DNA of 64,000 nucleotides from Gliomastix tumulicola (Eukaryota; Ascomycota; Sordariomycetes; Hypocreales; Bionectriaceae), in the NCBI GenBank assembly GCA_001599755.1, contig BCHX01000012.1, forward strand, positions 246,463-310,462, given 5' to 3'. Positions 1 to 11,657 of this stretch are shown piece by piece. The first letter of the stretch is position 1, and the number at the start of each line of letters is the position of its first letter. The notes below the pieces were generated by a model, which was given only the letters and a program-made list of their open reading frames with translations, was not told where the DNA came from and searched no databases. A program made the translations under genes and the position numbers.

Positions 1-412
1 GATGCTCGAGCAGTAGTTCCTACAGAGTGAAGAAGGTCGCATTCGGTTCTGGGTTAGCGATTATTGCCTGATCAAACATGATGACGGCAAGGTCGGGACT
101 GAAGTTGAGAGCACCGCCCATGGCACTAACAACGACATCGCGGGTGATGCCACGTCCGTCGCGGGGGAGATATCCGTGGTTCGCCAGCGTGTTCATCATG
201 GGGCAGGGCCCACGGACTGCGGTGAGAATCGGTCAGTGCTACTGTTTCTACGGCGGCCCTGCTAGATAGAGCGGTCAGGAGCCGGCCAAATGGGGTCGGT
301 GCTTGCCTGCGTCAGGGGTGGGCGGATGCCATGGAGGCACAGTGTCATTGGTTGATGCCAAGGCGAGTCCGAGGCTCGGTAGTAGAAGGACGAGGAGAGT
401 CTTGATCGACAT
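1..412 (-). CDS. Heme-thiolate peroxygenase (chloroperoxidase/UPO family), 5' part only
   Basis: Two exons on the minus strand, 412-307 and 216 to the window edge. Exon 1 encodes a secretion signal (MSIKTLLVLLLPSLGLALA) and a short linker ending PPTPDA. Exon 2 opens with VRGPCPMMNTLANHGYLPRDG, the hallmark of heme-thiolate peroxygenases; Cys about residue 40 in PCP is the axial heme ligand in this family. NPEPNATFF also follows the family pattern. The join needs a GC-AG intron (donor GCAAGC at 306-301, acceptor after 217), because the GT alternatives leave a TGA in frame. Near the edge the frame reads FFTL then TAG (22-20); this is either a premature stop or the start of a second intron (GTAGGA donor). 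Known family members oxidise or halogenate small organic substrates outside the cell with hydrogen peroxide. The rest of the gene lies outside the window. Confidence 0.75.
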
Positions 413-520
413 GCTGAGAGATTTCAGGATTCAGGATTCACGGCACCGTGTTGAATGTGAAAAGGAGTGAGTGAGCCTCTGGGCAATCCCGAGGAGCAAG
501 AACGGTATGCGGCCTGCGTA

Positions 521-528
521 TTTAAATA
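521..528 (-). promoter_or_regulatory. TATA-like element upstream of the peroxygenase
   Basis: TTTAAATA lies about 110 bp upstream of the peroxygenase ATG (412), a plausible TATA position. The rest of 413-877 shows no coding potential and is probably the peroxygenase promoter plus the 3' flank of the next gene. Confidence 0.35.
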
Positions 529-877
529 ATGATCTCGCTGTCCGGCATAAGACAGAGCAGGGGGGGCGCGTTGCTAGGGACTGCTTGGTGCAACATCGTT
601 CTGTTTCAGCAGTCGGACATTTTCCTCCCGCAGGATCGGCCGTTTTTAGTATCTACTGGCGTCGATCTAAACGATTTGCTCCATAGCCGAGCCAATGCGA
701 GAAACGCGAGTAATCATGACGCGTCCCCCGGCCCAGAGAACGTCACAGCCGCGGCAAACGTGCATATCACGGCCCCATGAACGCAACTACAAGTGCCGTG
801 TTTATCTGGGGTACCTCAGTCTCATATGCTCCATAGGGGAGAGAAATTGTCCAAGGGTCTTCTTTCAATGCATTTAT

Positions 878-2513
878 TTACAAGGGAGGCACCCATCCAA
901 GCTCTTCGATCGGCCACTGGATCCAGAGCCGATGCTCCTCGTCCAAGCAATCCCACACGCGCTCCATCATATGCTTCGCCCAGCCCTCAAGCCACCAGTA
1001 GCCCTCGAGTTTCTTTACCATGATGAGGAAATGCGCGTAGATGGTGACGGCTTCTTGCTGTGGAGGGGTTTCCCTCAGCAGCGGTATGAATTCCTTGGCT
1101 GCGTCCCACTGCCAGACGAAGATATCCCACGCCTCGAGTTTGGGCAGATACTTCGGGGTGGCAGCTGATGCCGCGTGTGCGTCGCCGTCACCGCCGTCTG
1201 CAGGGGTTTCAAAGACCATGGAGAGCACCCGCCGCAGTCGTTCGATGGCGTCGTTGTAGATCGTGAGGATCGCCGGTTCGGTGCATGCGTCGTTGACAGC
1301 AGACTGCAGGTCCATCAAGAGAGAACCGTCCACGGGATGTGAGTTGCCGTAAATGACCTTCCACCGGCTTCTCCCAAAAGCAAAGAGTGGTCCGAGGGGC
1401 CCTTTGTAGTGCTGAGGATTGAGCACTTGCAGGATTGGCTCCGAGCTTCGAAGCATCGTCAGCCAGCTTGGGGTCAAGGACTCGCCCATGATGAGAGAGT
1501 CACTGGCGCCTTTGGGCGAGCCAAGTGCTAGAAGAGGAAGAGTGAGATAGATTAGAGATTAATGATTCTGTGTGGAATGGATGGAGAAGCACACATACCG
1601 AAGAACAAGGTGAGGACGGAGAAGAGATGCAAGTTCTCGCAGTCCTGCTGCGTCAGACTCTCGAGATTGTTCATGGACGACACGGCAGAGCGGCAGGCAA
1701 CGCGATGATGCTCCATGCCGACTCCGACGTAAAACTGCTCTCTATCGCGTCGGAAGTGCGCGAGGTGCACGGCTGAAACGGCGAGAATGCTGCGCATGAG
1801 GAACTCGCAGTCGAATGCCAGGCGGATGACTGTCGACTTGAGCATCTGCCTCATGGCGTGCTGGCTGGAGAGGGTCGCATGGGTGAAGTTGGTAAAGTTG
1901 TGGATGAGCTCCAAGTCGACCATGTTGAGGGAAGCGCCGCCGCCGCCGCCGTCATTGCTGCCTCCATCGCTGCTGCGGTATCTCAGCAGACTTTGATATG
2001 GTCCCTTGATCGGCGGCTCAGAAAGGGAGGGTGGCGTTGGCGTTCCGATTTTGTCAAGGACGTAGCCGCATGTGACACTGTGTTTGGTGCAGTTATTGCA
2101 GGATGGCTTGTGTTCATCGCACTAGGAAAGTCGACATTAGAAAAAGGGCTTCATGCAATCCCTGCGCGCGGGATGCCTGAAGAGCGAGCAGCAGCATGTA
2201 GTGATATGATATCAATCCCAGATATATCATAACAAATGCGCACCTTGATCTTGCGTCGCTTACAGGTACGACAGCCCCTTCTTGACTTGACGTGCGTGCG
2301 TCTGGTGATTGGCAGGATAAGGTCGGAATCCTCCGGAGCCGGTCCTAATCCCCTTGTGGTAATCCGTCTTGAGGGCGGCGGGCGGAGGGTTTCCGAGGGG
2401 GTCAGCTGCACGTCGTCTCCCACAAATGGACTCGAGGGGCTGGCACGGGACTCAGCAGTGTCAGCACCGCAGTCCGAGACCGCCGCCGCAGAGGTAGGAG
2501 TATTGGCTGCCAT
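878..2513 (-). CDS. Zn2Cys6 fungal transcription factor
   Basis: Three exons, 2513-2244, 2121-1599 and 1527-878, give a 480-residue protein. The zinc cluster is CX2CX6CX5CX2CX6C at about residues 81-108 (GCRTCKRRKIK then CDEHKPSCNNC), and a phase-0 intron splits it just before the third Cys. Introns have clear GT..AG ends (GTGCGC..CTAG; GTATGT..CTAG). The remainder resembles the C-terminal regulatory region of short C6 proteins of the sterol-uptake-regulator (UPC2-like) type, including an ILAVSAVHLAHFRRD stretch; that placement is inference. A Gly run follows residue 145. An alternative ATG 33 nt upstream (2546) would add 11 residues. It is the nearest regulator to the peroxygenase and the reductase at 3232, but no target can be read from sequence. 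Confidence 0.85.
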
Positions 2514-3231
2514 GAGCAATATCACGCCATGCACCCCAAGACACAAATTCCAACCAGGTGGTGGTATGTGACGGGTTGATGACTGAAGCCGAGAGATTTA
2601 GTGAAAGCGCACAGGGTGAAGTAACCGAGTTACGCGTGGCCACAACCCGAGACCAGACCAAGTACGGACAGATCCTCGGTACATCTCCTTCTTTCTCACG
2701 CAGTGTTTTCTCGTGTTGGTGTAATGAAATCTGACCATCGAGGGGGGGTCGAGACCCAAGGCTTGGTAAGCCTCCATACATCAGACTCGGTTACGGATCC
2801 ACGTCTCGGGTTAGACACGAGAGATACGAACCAGCGAACCAGTCGAGTGACATGCTTTAGTAATGCAACAATAGTTTGAGGCCTCTGCTTCGTATCTTTT
2901 GCCGAGTGGTGCTGCTCAAACTCCGCAAGCTTGCCGACTTCCACCCCCCCTATTCTCCACTTAGAACACGACGGACCCCTGGATCCGATCGCGATCCCGA
3001 GAGCGAGACCGAGGCTACGGGGGGGTGATTCTGCTTGATTCATGTTTTCCCTGACTCAAGCGACCTTGTGTGTAAGTGCCGACCGAGTTGCCCCCCTTAA
3101 TGTCACTCAAGGATCCGGATCCAAAGCGCACGGCTTGCCATTGGCTCTTTGCTTATAGACGCCTGGCCCGGTCCCTGAATATTATCTCACGTATCACATC
3201 TCAGTCCCCGCCAGAGCATCCTGCCGCCGTC
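2514..3231. other. Divergent intergenic region
   Basis: This is the shared upstream region of the Zn2Cys6 gene (minus) and the reductase at 3232 (plus). Short minus-strand open frames here have no recognisable protein features and I treat them as chance. A TATA-like TTGCTTATAG lies about 80 bp before the reductase ATG. Confidence 0.5.
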
Positions 3232-4254
3232 ATGGCATCCACTATGAGAGCGTGGCAGTTCACAGGCGTACGCACCACTTTAGCTGAGTCCCTTGCCCTC
3301 AACGAGGCAGCAACGCGACCGAATGCCTCGACACTCGCCAAAGACCAGATCTTGGTCGAAGTCATCACCGCCGCGATCAACCCCGTCGAGTACAAGCTCC
3401 CGGAGACGCCCGTGCTCGGGAAGCTGATGGTCGATGCTCCATCCACTCCAGGCCTCGACTTCTGCGGCCGCGTCGTCGGGAAGCACCCTTCCAACGACAA
3501 GTTCAGCGAGGGACAGCTCGTCTTTGGGGGCTTGACTATCAGCACCAAGTTTCCCAAGTTTGGCGCCCTCGGCCAAATCACCGTGGCATCCAGCCTGGAA
3601 TGTGCTCCGCTGCCGGATGGCATCGACGTTGACGACGCGGCTGCAGTTGGCACGGCTGCGATGACAGCTCTCCAGTCCCTGCCGCCCGACATCGTCAAGC
3701 CGGGCTGCAAGGTGTTCATCAACGGCGGCAGTGGCGGCGTAGGCACCTATACAATCCAGTTCGCCAGGGCACTGGGAGCGGACGTCACCGCCACGAGCTC
3801 AACCGCCAATCAGGACCTTTGCCGCCGCCTCGGAGCGGCCTCGGTGATTGACTATAAGACCGCCGATGTGCTTACGGAACTGGAAAGAATGGGACAGGTC
3901 TTCGACGTGGCGATCGACAACGTCGGCGGCGCGAACGGCCTCTACGAGCAGAGCCACAAGTTTCTGAAGCCAGCAGGAGTGTTCATGCAGGTCGGGATGC
4001 AGGGCTCGCTTCTATCGATGTTCCGTCGGAGCCAGTTGCCCGGCTGGCTCGGTGGCGGGAAGAGGCAATACTGCATGGTCAAGCTCAAGAACATCAGGGA
4101 AGACTACGAGAGGATCGGCGCGTGGATGCTCGAAGGAAAGGTGAAGCCAGTCATCGATGAGAAGTTCGACTTCGAAGACGCTCCCAAGGCGTACGAAAAG
4201 CTCAGACTCGGGCGTACGAAGGGAAAGATCGTGGTCCACGTTGGCCACGCTTAA
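3232..4254 (+). CDS. Zinc-less medium-chain dehydrogenase/reductase (quinone reductase / enoyl reductase type)
   Basis: Single exon, 340 residues. I chose the ATG at 3232 (MASTMRAWQFTG) because the MDR fold starts there; the upstream open frame to 3076 is probably leader sequence. The N-terminal GroES-like domain has no Cys/His zinc ligands. The nucleotide-binding domain carries NGGSGGVGTYTIQFARALGA, the glycine-rich NAD(P)H motif, at about residues 163-182. Such enzymes reduce quinones, enones or enoyl thioesters with NADPH. Length and layout match fungal members annotated as zinc-type oxidoreductases or trans-acting enoyl reductases; no PKS partner is visible here. It converges with the GH3 gene at 4401. 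Confidence 0.85.
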   Translation: MASTMRAWQFTGVRTTLAESLALNEAATRPNASTLAKDQILVEVITAAINPVEYKLPETPVLGKLMVDAPSTPGLDFCGRVVGKHPSNDKFSEGQLVFGGLTISTKFPKFGALGQITVASSLECAPLPDGIDVDDAAAVGTAAMTALQSLPPDIVKPGCKVFINGGSGGVGTYTIQFARALGADVTATSSTANQDLCRRLGAASVIDYKTADVLTELERMGQVFDVAIDNVGGANGLYEQSHKFLKPAGVFMQVGMQGSLLSMFRRSQLPGWLGGGKRQYCMVKLKNIREDYERIGAWMLEGKVKPVIDEKFDFEDAPKAYEKLRLGRTKGKIVVHVGHA

Positions 4255-4400
4255 TCAAGAAGCTCAGACATGCATGCATGCCTGCCTGGGGTTATCCTCC
4301 TGTACGAGGGGTAACAGTGGGAGATGGCCAAGCTGTAACCTCTGGATCCATTCTTTTGTTTGTACATCTATCTACATAGTTTTCAAGAAGTACTATCCAA

Positions 4401-6949
4401 TCACTTTTCTGCCACAGATCGCTTCCTTCGACATGGGAGTCCTTTTCGCACGGCGTACTTGGTCGAAGCTTTGATGTCCCGGGAGCTGAGGCCGGTCTTG
4501 ATCTCGGTGAGGCCGTCTGGGAGGATCCAATCCTGGTAGACCACGTCCCAATAGCTCAAGTCCCGACGCGTGAGATTGAATTCAACCTGTTGTGTCTCCC
4601 CTGGCTGCAAGGAGATCTTTTCAAACCCACGCAGGACCTGAGGCGGAGTTCCTTCAGGGGCCTCGCTGGCGGCAAGGGAAACGTACAGCTGCACAGTGAC
4701 AGCACCAGTCACGGAGCCCGTATTAGTGACAGAAGTGCTGACTCGAATAATATCCTCCCACAGGTCCGGATTTCCCCCCGGAGAAACCGGTCTGGTCGAG
4801 TCTGGCCGGGCAGTGAGATTATGCACGAGCTGCTCAACCTTTATTGCCGAGCTTAAGTCAAAAGTCGTGTATCCAAGACCAAAGCCAAACTCATACAACG
4901 GCTCGACTCCTGCGTCATCTAGCCGCCGATAGTCAATCATCAAGCCTTCGACAAAGTCGGCTTGCCAAGCCGTAGGCGAAGTAACGTCTGTTTCCGCGAG
5001 GTTGACGATGGGAATATCGAGATCTTCCTCATGGACTGGGATCGAGTAGGGCAGACGACCCGAAGGGTTGATGTCGCCCCAGAGGACATCGACGATTGCG
5101 TTTCCCGACTCCTGTCCTGGAAGATGCGCCGCAAGGATGGCTGTGACGTTCGGGTTGCTAGCCCAAGGCATCGTGTTCACACCCGCAGAATGTGTGATGA
5201 CAACGGTGTTGGGGCACCGAGATGCCACATTTTCCACCACAAGCGTGGAGTTCCAGTCGGCCTCGTAAGAAGTCCGGTCATAGTTTTCCCCAGCAAAAGT
5301 ATTGAGGAAAACCAAGCAAACGTCCGGGATCGGATAGAGGCTGGAGAAGTCTCCCGCGGCCAGTACGCTGTTCCGGAGAATATGCTGGACGCGGCCGCCG
5401 AAAGTCCCTGCGCGGGCTCTGATAGCCTCCAGAGGTGACACCAAGTACGTGTGTCGGCCTGAACCAGCGCCGCTGCCAACGTCGAGCGTGCCGATCTCAA
5501 ACGGTTGATGGACAAGGAGGCCATCCGAGGGGTCGCCAGCGTCGTTGCCAAACACCCCGATATTGGCCGGCTCGCGGAGCGGAAGAGTAGAGTTGACGTT
5601 CTTCAGCAACACCGTGGCTTCGGCGCCCAGTCTTCTGATAAGTTCGGAATGACTGCCACGTACGTCCCGGCTGGGGGGATGAGGCAGTGGGAGCATCGGT
5701 AACACGTTGGACCCGGCTGCAAAGCTGAACGCGAGTGAGGGATCGGTGTGCGGGTATTGTGCCTTGTCTTGTCCCATGTAAAAGAACGGCGTCATGATCC
5801 TGACGACCATCTCATCGATCCGCTGCTCTTTCACAGAGCCAGCATCAGTGACCATGGCCGTGATATTTGTGATGCCCCAGTAGCTATTCCCTGTTCTGAC
5901 ACTCTCTTGGTCGATGAAGCCCGGCATGTTCAGATCCAGGCCTGCATTGATGGATTTGGCGCCCGAGTGCGTGGCAAACCAATCCGAGACCACGAAACCC
6001 TTGAAACCGAGCTCGTCTCTCAGGATCTGCTTCAACAACACGGGATTCTCGCAGGCGTAGGTGCCGTTGACGCGGTTATAGCTGCACATGATGCTGGTTG
6101 TTCCCGCCTTGATGGCATGCGCAAACGGCCATAGATAGAGCTCGTGCAGGGTCCGGTCGTCGATATTGGATGAAATGGCTTCTATCCGAGTCCCATTCGC
6201 AGAGACAGTATTGCTGCGCTGGGTCTCTTGTTCATTCCCAACCAGGTGCTTGGCACACGTCTGAACGCCTTGAGACTGTATCCCGCGGATGGTGAGCTCC
6301 ATGGCGATGCCGGAGAGATAAGGATCGGGGGAGAAGCCCTCCCAGTTCCGACCTCCCAGTGGATTGCGGCCAAGAGGGCCAGAAGACGGGCTAATGGAGC
6401 CGAGTCAGCCAAAGGAAAAAGGAAAAAGAAGCGTGCATACTTCGAGGGTTTTTGACACATAGGAGTTCAACACATACCCTAACGCAACATTGACGCCTTT
6501 CCCTCTGAACTCTTCGCCCAAGGCCTTCCCGCGCTGAAACATGAGGTCCTTGTCCCAGCTCGCTCCCACCGTAATGCCTGAGGGAAAGACGCTCGTGAGA
6601 TCGGCGAAGTTGACTCCCGCAGGACCGTCTTGCAAGCACAGTCCTCTGAATCCCAATCGTTCAACGCCGAGGATGTTTCCGATGCAGCCCGGAACGCGCA
6701 CCCCAAGCTTGCCGGTGACAAAGTCTGCCTTCTCGCTCAAGTTGAGTTGCGCAGCGAACTCGGTAGCCAGGTCCACGGCAGCATCCCAGTCTCTTGATTG
6801 TCCTCCATTGTGCTCTAGAAACAGTCCATCCAGTCAGCTCATGTCACTAAGAAAGGAGCTCGAATAATGGGCTGATCATCACCTTGACTGTTAACCACGG
6901 TGGAAGCTGTGACATGGAAAAGCAGCGAAAGTACGGTATAAAGACGCAT
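4401..6949 (-). CDS. Secreted GH3 beta-glucosidase
   Basis: Three exons, 6949-6883, 6814-6478 and 6390-4401, give 797 residues. Exon 1 encodes a signal peptide (MRLYTVLSLLFHVTASTVVNS). The GH3 N-domain shows DGPAGVNF, GPLGRNPLGGRNWEGFSPDP, the KHLVGNEQE motif and the nucleophile motif VVSDWF (Asp about 271). The C-domain follows with a fibronectin-III-like end (LRGFEKISLQPGETQQVEFNLTR split over the last 150 residues). Introns are 68 and 87 nt with GT..AG ends. The enzyme should release glucose from cellobiose or other beta-glucosides outside the cell. It is divergently arranged with the GH43 gene at 8819 across a 1.9 kb spacer, which suggests joint control. Confidence 0.93.
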
Positions 6950-8818
6950 TCTGTCGCAATTGGGGATTTCGGGTAACTGAAAGAGGCGTGATGATGGACT
7001 GGTGAGTTAGTTTTCACCTCCAGTCTTCGGATGCTACTGAAACTACGTATTTATACACCGACATGTGAACTCGGACTTGGCAATGCAAAGATGGATGGAA
7101 CTGTGTGTCTTTCTGCGTTAATGGCGCTTTCGGTGCTAATGTTTGCTGTCTAATCACGTGGCTTAGAGAGTCGCACATAGCCAAGGAACTTAGAAAGTGG
7201 TAGTGACTGAGTTAGGGTATAGCATGCCCTCGCTGTGCTCTTCACCGATCGCAACTTTCGGCCCATTTGCGGGGTATGCGCGATATGGTCCTATGATTAC
7301 CCCAGATTCCGGGGAAGGCGATGTCCTAATGACTCTTCAACCAATGAAGGCAGCCAAGCATCAATAGAGGGGTGAGAGCCCTCGGCTCGTTGGAAGCCTG
7401 TCTGCGGCCAAATGTCCCTGTGGAACTACTAATTTGTGTTTGCTGGCAATAGGGTTCGATAGCCGGCTAAATTGAGGTAATCGGGCCTTCCGGGGTCCCC
7501 AGCATGTTCTGGCCTCGCCCAGGTAGCGTGAGGTGATGGCCGGAGAGGAGCAGGGGTGCAAGGGAGGAGGAGTATGAGCTGAGGAGGTGAGGAATCCGGG
7601 ATCCTCCACTCGCTACCGGTTATTCCGATTCCGGGACTGATGACGGGGAAAAGGGGGAGAGTAAGGGGAGAGTCATCCGTATGAGAGCCCGCAAACTAAC
7701 GACCTAAGCAAACATGGGATTCGGGTTTCTCGTATTATCCGTGTTTCAACCTCGTGAAAGTCGGGTTTTTCGGATCCTGGAGGCTAGTTTCCGCGGGGTT
7801 CTCCATATTCGGATTTTAGAAAGGGGCTTTATCAGATAGGAAGCCAGTTCGAGACTTCTGTGGTTACTGTTAGGCTAATTTGTCAGTTAAACGTGCAGTG
7901 CTGGCTGGTCTTTTATGGAATGCGCAGGAAGCTCAATACCTCCCAGGCTGGCCGACGGACAATTCTAACTTAGGAGGATATCATAGAGATAGTAATAAAG
8001 GAATATTACATGAATTAATAATATTAAGTGTAAGAAGGCGATGATGAAGGGTATAACGGACATGATTGGCCTGGTGATGAGATATTCGTAGATATTTTGC
8101 TAGTGATATAATCATCCCTTCACGGTCAGACTTCATGCCTTTCGTTATCTCGTGCATACGCCGTCCGGGCAGGTTCCCCCAAGTTCGGCCGAAGAAAAGG
8201 ATTGACCCCAAATATTGGTAGCTCGCTATGCGGAACGGAGGCTTTCTGAGGCTGCTAGCAAGCTGAAAAGCTGGTGGTCGGCCCTGCATGAGGAAAGACA
8301 AGTAATTGCCATTCAGACCGATGAAGACGCAGCAGCCATGGCGACCAGCCACGTAATTCTGCGATGCATCAAAATAGAATACAATGTCCTCACATTGACT
8401 GTCAAGGTCCCCCTTACTTCACCTTCGTTATTAAACAGAAAAGACTCAGAGATTCAACATGAGTAGAACTTGGAGAGCTGTGACGCACCCTTCTCTGGAA
8501 AGCCGCGGCCGCCCAAGAGGGAAACATACGTAAAACATCTCGGTGTTCTTTACCCCGACAAACGCAGCATGATTTCATTTACGCCCGGCTTCAGTTGAAC
8601 CCAACCCGGCTCAGGTTAAACTTCACAGGTCTAATTAATGTTTTATTGGCCGTGCCCCTGTAGTGTAGCCGAGTGTCCTCCGAGAAATAGGTGGCATCGG
8701 GCCGAATGGCGTCGCGTGTGACTTGGCCCCCCTCTCCGAGTGGAAGAATAAAATTGCTTGCTTATCACTACTTGGATAGAAGCCTCGTCAGCAGCTTCAT
8801 GGCCTTCGATTAGATAGA
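6950..8818. promoter_or_regulatory. Divergent 1.9 kb intergenic region between GH3 and GH43 genes
   Basis: No coding region is supported. It holds GGCTAAA at 7465-7471 and GGCTAA at 7873-7878, matching the core described for XlnR-type xylanolytic regulators, but motifs this short are expected by chance. Short open frames near 8000-8450 lack protein features. A pyrimidine-rich leader and an ACTACTTGG stretch precede the GH43 ATG. Confidence 0.3.
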
Positions 8819-10617
8819 ATGCGGCTCAATCATTATTTCGCTTTCGTGTCCTCCGCCCTTGCCGTTGTCCAGAGCGTGGCTCTCGCTACCTCGCGTGACT
8901 ATGACAACCCCATCTTGCCAGGATGGCATTCAGATCCCAGTTGTGCTTTCGCGGAGGAATTCAACAGCACGTTCTTCTGCACGACGTCGTCCTTTCTTGC
9001 CTTCCCCGGCATACCGGTCTACGCATCCAAAGACTTGGTGAATTGGAAGCTCGCCAGCAATGCGCTGTCACGGACAAACCAGATTCCCGAAATGCTCCAA
9101 TCAGCTGGTACGCCGTCTGAAGGGATTTTTGCATCCACGTTGCGATTTCATAACGGGACCTTTTACTTGATAACCAAGTATGTCTCTTATGAGTATTTCA
9201 AGCCAGTCTTCCTCCTATTTACAACCACCGACCCTTACGACGACGATGCCTGGGCTGGTCCTCATGAAGTCGGAGAGCACCCGAGGCAAAGTGCCAGCAT
9301 CGACCCTGATCTGTTTTGGGATGACGATGGCACTGTATATGTGGCATCCTCCGGGGTGATGTTACAGACCGTGGATCTAGAGACTGGCCAGGGCAGTGGT
9401 TATAAGTCCGTGTGGAATGGAACCGGAGGAGCACACGCCGAAGGCCCACGGCTGTACAAAAAGGACGGCTGGTACTACCTGTTGATCGCCGAGGGAGGCA
9501 CCGAACTGGCACATGCTGCTACTATTGCGCGCTCGAGGGATCCCTTTGGACTTTATGAGAGTTATGAGGGTAACCCTCTGCTCACCAATCGCAATACCTC
9601 CAACTACTTCCAGACAGTGGGACACGCAGACTTGTTTCAGGACGCAACCGGAAGATGGTGGGGGGTGGCATTATCTACTCGCAGTGGTCCCGAGTGGACG
9701 GTATATCCGATGGGCAGGGAGACCGTTTTGTTTCCTGTCACATGGGACAGAGGAGAGTGGCCCAAGGCGCCGCAGCCGGTCAGGGGACGAATGGCAGGGG
9801 TTTTGCCCCCCGAAAACAAAGACATACCCGGTACGGGGAGCTGGGTGAATGCCGGCGACGCCTACGACTTCGAGCCTGGTTCACAACTGCCCCGTCACTT
9901 TGTGCACTACCGCCCTCCACCCAACCGGGAGGAGTACTACAAGATATCGCCTCACTGTGCTCCCCCCAACAGTTTGGCGTTGAAGGCTTCTCGGTTTAAC
10001 CTTACCGCCGATGAGACATACCAACCAAGAGAGGGCCAGACCTTCCTCGCCCGGACGCAGTCTCATACATACTTCGAATTTGCGGTAGATGTTCTCGCGA
10101 AATTCACCGAGGCCGGCTAGGAAGCCGGTGTGTCCGTTTTCCTCACCAACCAACAGCACATTGACCTCAGCCTGACCCTCCAGCCTGGCAACAACACCGA
10201 TGTCTCGTCGTCATACCTAAAGCTGTCAGTCGAGGGCTTCGGCAAGCCCGACTACGAAGCCCCAGATCCGGTCCTGGTCCCTGTGCCGTCGGCGTGGCAA
10301 GGGGGGTTTGTCCGCCTCGTTGTCAGGGCCATGAATGATCGGAGCTATACCTTTGTGGCACAGTCCGTCCTGGACCCCAATGACCTCCAGGTGCTCGGGG
10401 CTGTTGGTGCCGAGGTAGTGAGTGGCGGGAGCGGACCGTTCACAGGTGAGCATCCCGTCTATTAGCGCTTCAATTCCTGGACTTGCTCTGACGTTCTTCT
10501 ACACACCTAGGTGTCTTACTCGGAGTGTTCGCCACCATGAATGGAGGGAATGCGAGCTTTACTTCTTACGTCCAGAGATGGCGCTATAAACCTCTTGGTC
10601 AGAAGATTAACATCTGA
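8819..10617 (+). CDS. GH43 beta-xylosidase/arabinofuranosidase, interrupted by an in-frame amber codon
   Basis: Exon 1 (8819-10445) and exon 2 (10511-10617) join through a 65-nt intron (GTGAGC..CCTAG). The protein starts with a signal peptide (MRLNHYFAFVSSALAVVQS). The GH43 five-bladed domain follows: NPILPGWHSDPSC with the catalytic-base Asp, SIDPDLFWDDDGTVY, and AEGPRLYKKDGWYYLL with the likely acid Glu. A C-terminal concanavalin-like GH43_C2 (DUF1349) domain follows (VSVFLTNQQHIDLSL onward). A TAG at 10118-10120 sits between KFTEAG and EAGVSVF in the same frame, exactly at the domain junction. Homologues usually read a Glu there, so GAG to TAG is the simplest explanation. Either the catalytic domain (433 residues) is made alone or this is an early pseudogene. 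Confidence 0.8.
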
Positions 10618-11657
10618 TCGTTCTCCTACCGCGATGTACTTAGAGAATTTCTGACCAGTGGCCTCGGTCCACGGGTCGTCTCAACGTCAGACTGCCATGT
10701 CCGGAACGCCTGTCCCTTGTCAGTCATCTGTAGATAGCCCTGAACATTCTGATATAGGTAGGCCGAGATTGTTTTTTCAAACACTTGTAAGCTGAGCTAA
10801 GCTAAGCTGGGTCTATTAGGATGGTATAAGGTGGCGAGGAGAGCCGCAGAAGCGGGCGTGTCGCCCAAATGGTCGGGTCTCTGGTGCGATGGCTCGGGAA
10901 GAAGGAAGTACTTACTATGTTCCAGAAAACCACATGTGATTGACGTGGATAACGAGCAGTGCCATGATTGGGGTGACGCTGCTGGACAACGGCAAATGGA
11001 GCGTTTACGCGCCACACGGGCTGTCGGATTTTTTTCAACATGGCTCGAAGGCCGAACACTGATCTTGGTCCCAAAGAAGTGTATTGGAAGAAGACGGCGA
11101 GATATAAAAGCTATTTGGGGCAACTTGAAGATTGTTCCCTGGCCGGATGCTTGGACGGAGTAGGAGAAGGCGGTGTTTACGGGTTTTCTCGAGGGCGCCA
11201 GCGCAATTGCCGAGAAGGAGGCCGAGCCGCTGCCGACTGCACCGAACAGCGAAAAACCTCTGCTAGCTTCGGAGAGGGAGCCCCCGCCTGATATCTCCAT
11301 GCGAAAGGCAGAAGAGCCCCTTAATCTGCAAAGCGTGGAATATGGAGTGTGTAGTATTATAGCATGGTACCATTCAGGTCTTATATCTCATCCAAGCGTA
11401 CATTTATCGCCCCATGATCGCATTCTCTCGATACGTGTTTACTCCTCTCTCGCCAAGAATTTGCAGTCAAAGTTGCAGGTCATGATCCTGTCGCAAGCAC
11501 AATATCTCCTGACGTCCACATAACTGTGATAATCCCTCTCAGCATAAGTGGTTTATCTTGCACTGAGTACTCATCTCAACTACACTTCCAGGCCTGCTGT
11601 TCAAGCTGACGAAATCAGACAGCGCCCTGATACACGCGACGCTTCAGAGCCTCAGGG
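10618..11657. other. Intergenic, possible decayed coding frame
   Basis: A plus-strand frame from 10831 to 11523 is open except for one TAG at 11161-11163 (context PWPDAWTE, stop, EKAVFTGFLEG). The opposite strand is also open across 10797-11300, so the signal is ambiguous. No family is recognised. The stretch 10791-10808 is a short GCTGA/GCTAA repeat. Confidence 0.25.

Noticed and set aside
878..1168. Plus-strand frames overlapping the first Zn2Cys6 gene
   Set aside because: Shadows of the spliced minus-strand gene.
2461..3043. Minus-strand open frames upstream of the reductase
   Set aside because: No motif, poor start context and overlap with two divergent promoters.
7465..7878. XlnR-like GGCTAA sites between GH3 and GH43
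   Set aside because: Several copies of a 6-7 bp motif are expected by chance in a window of this size; kept only as a remark.
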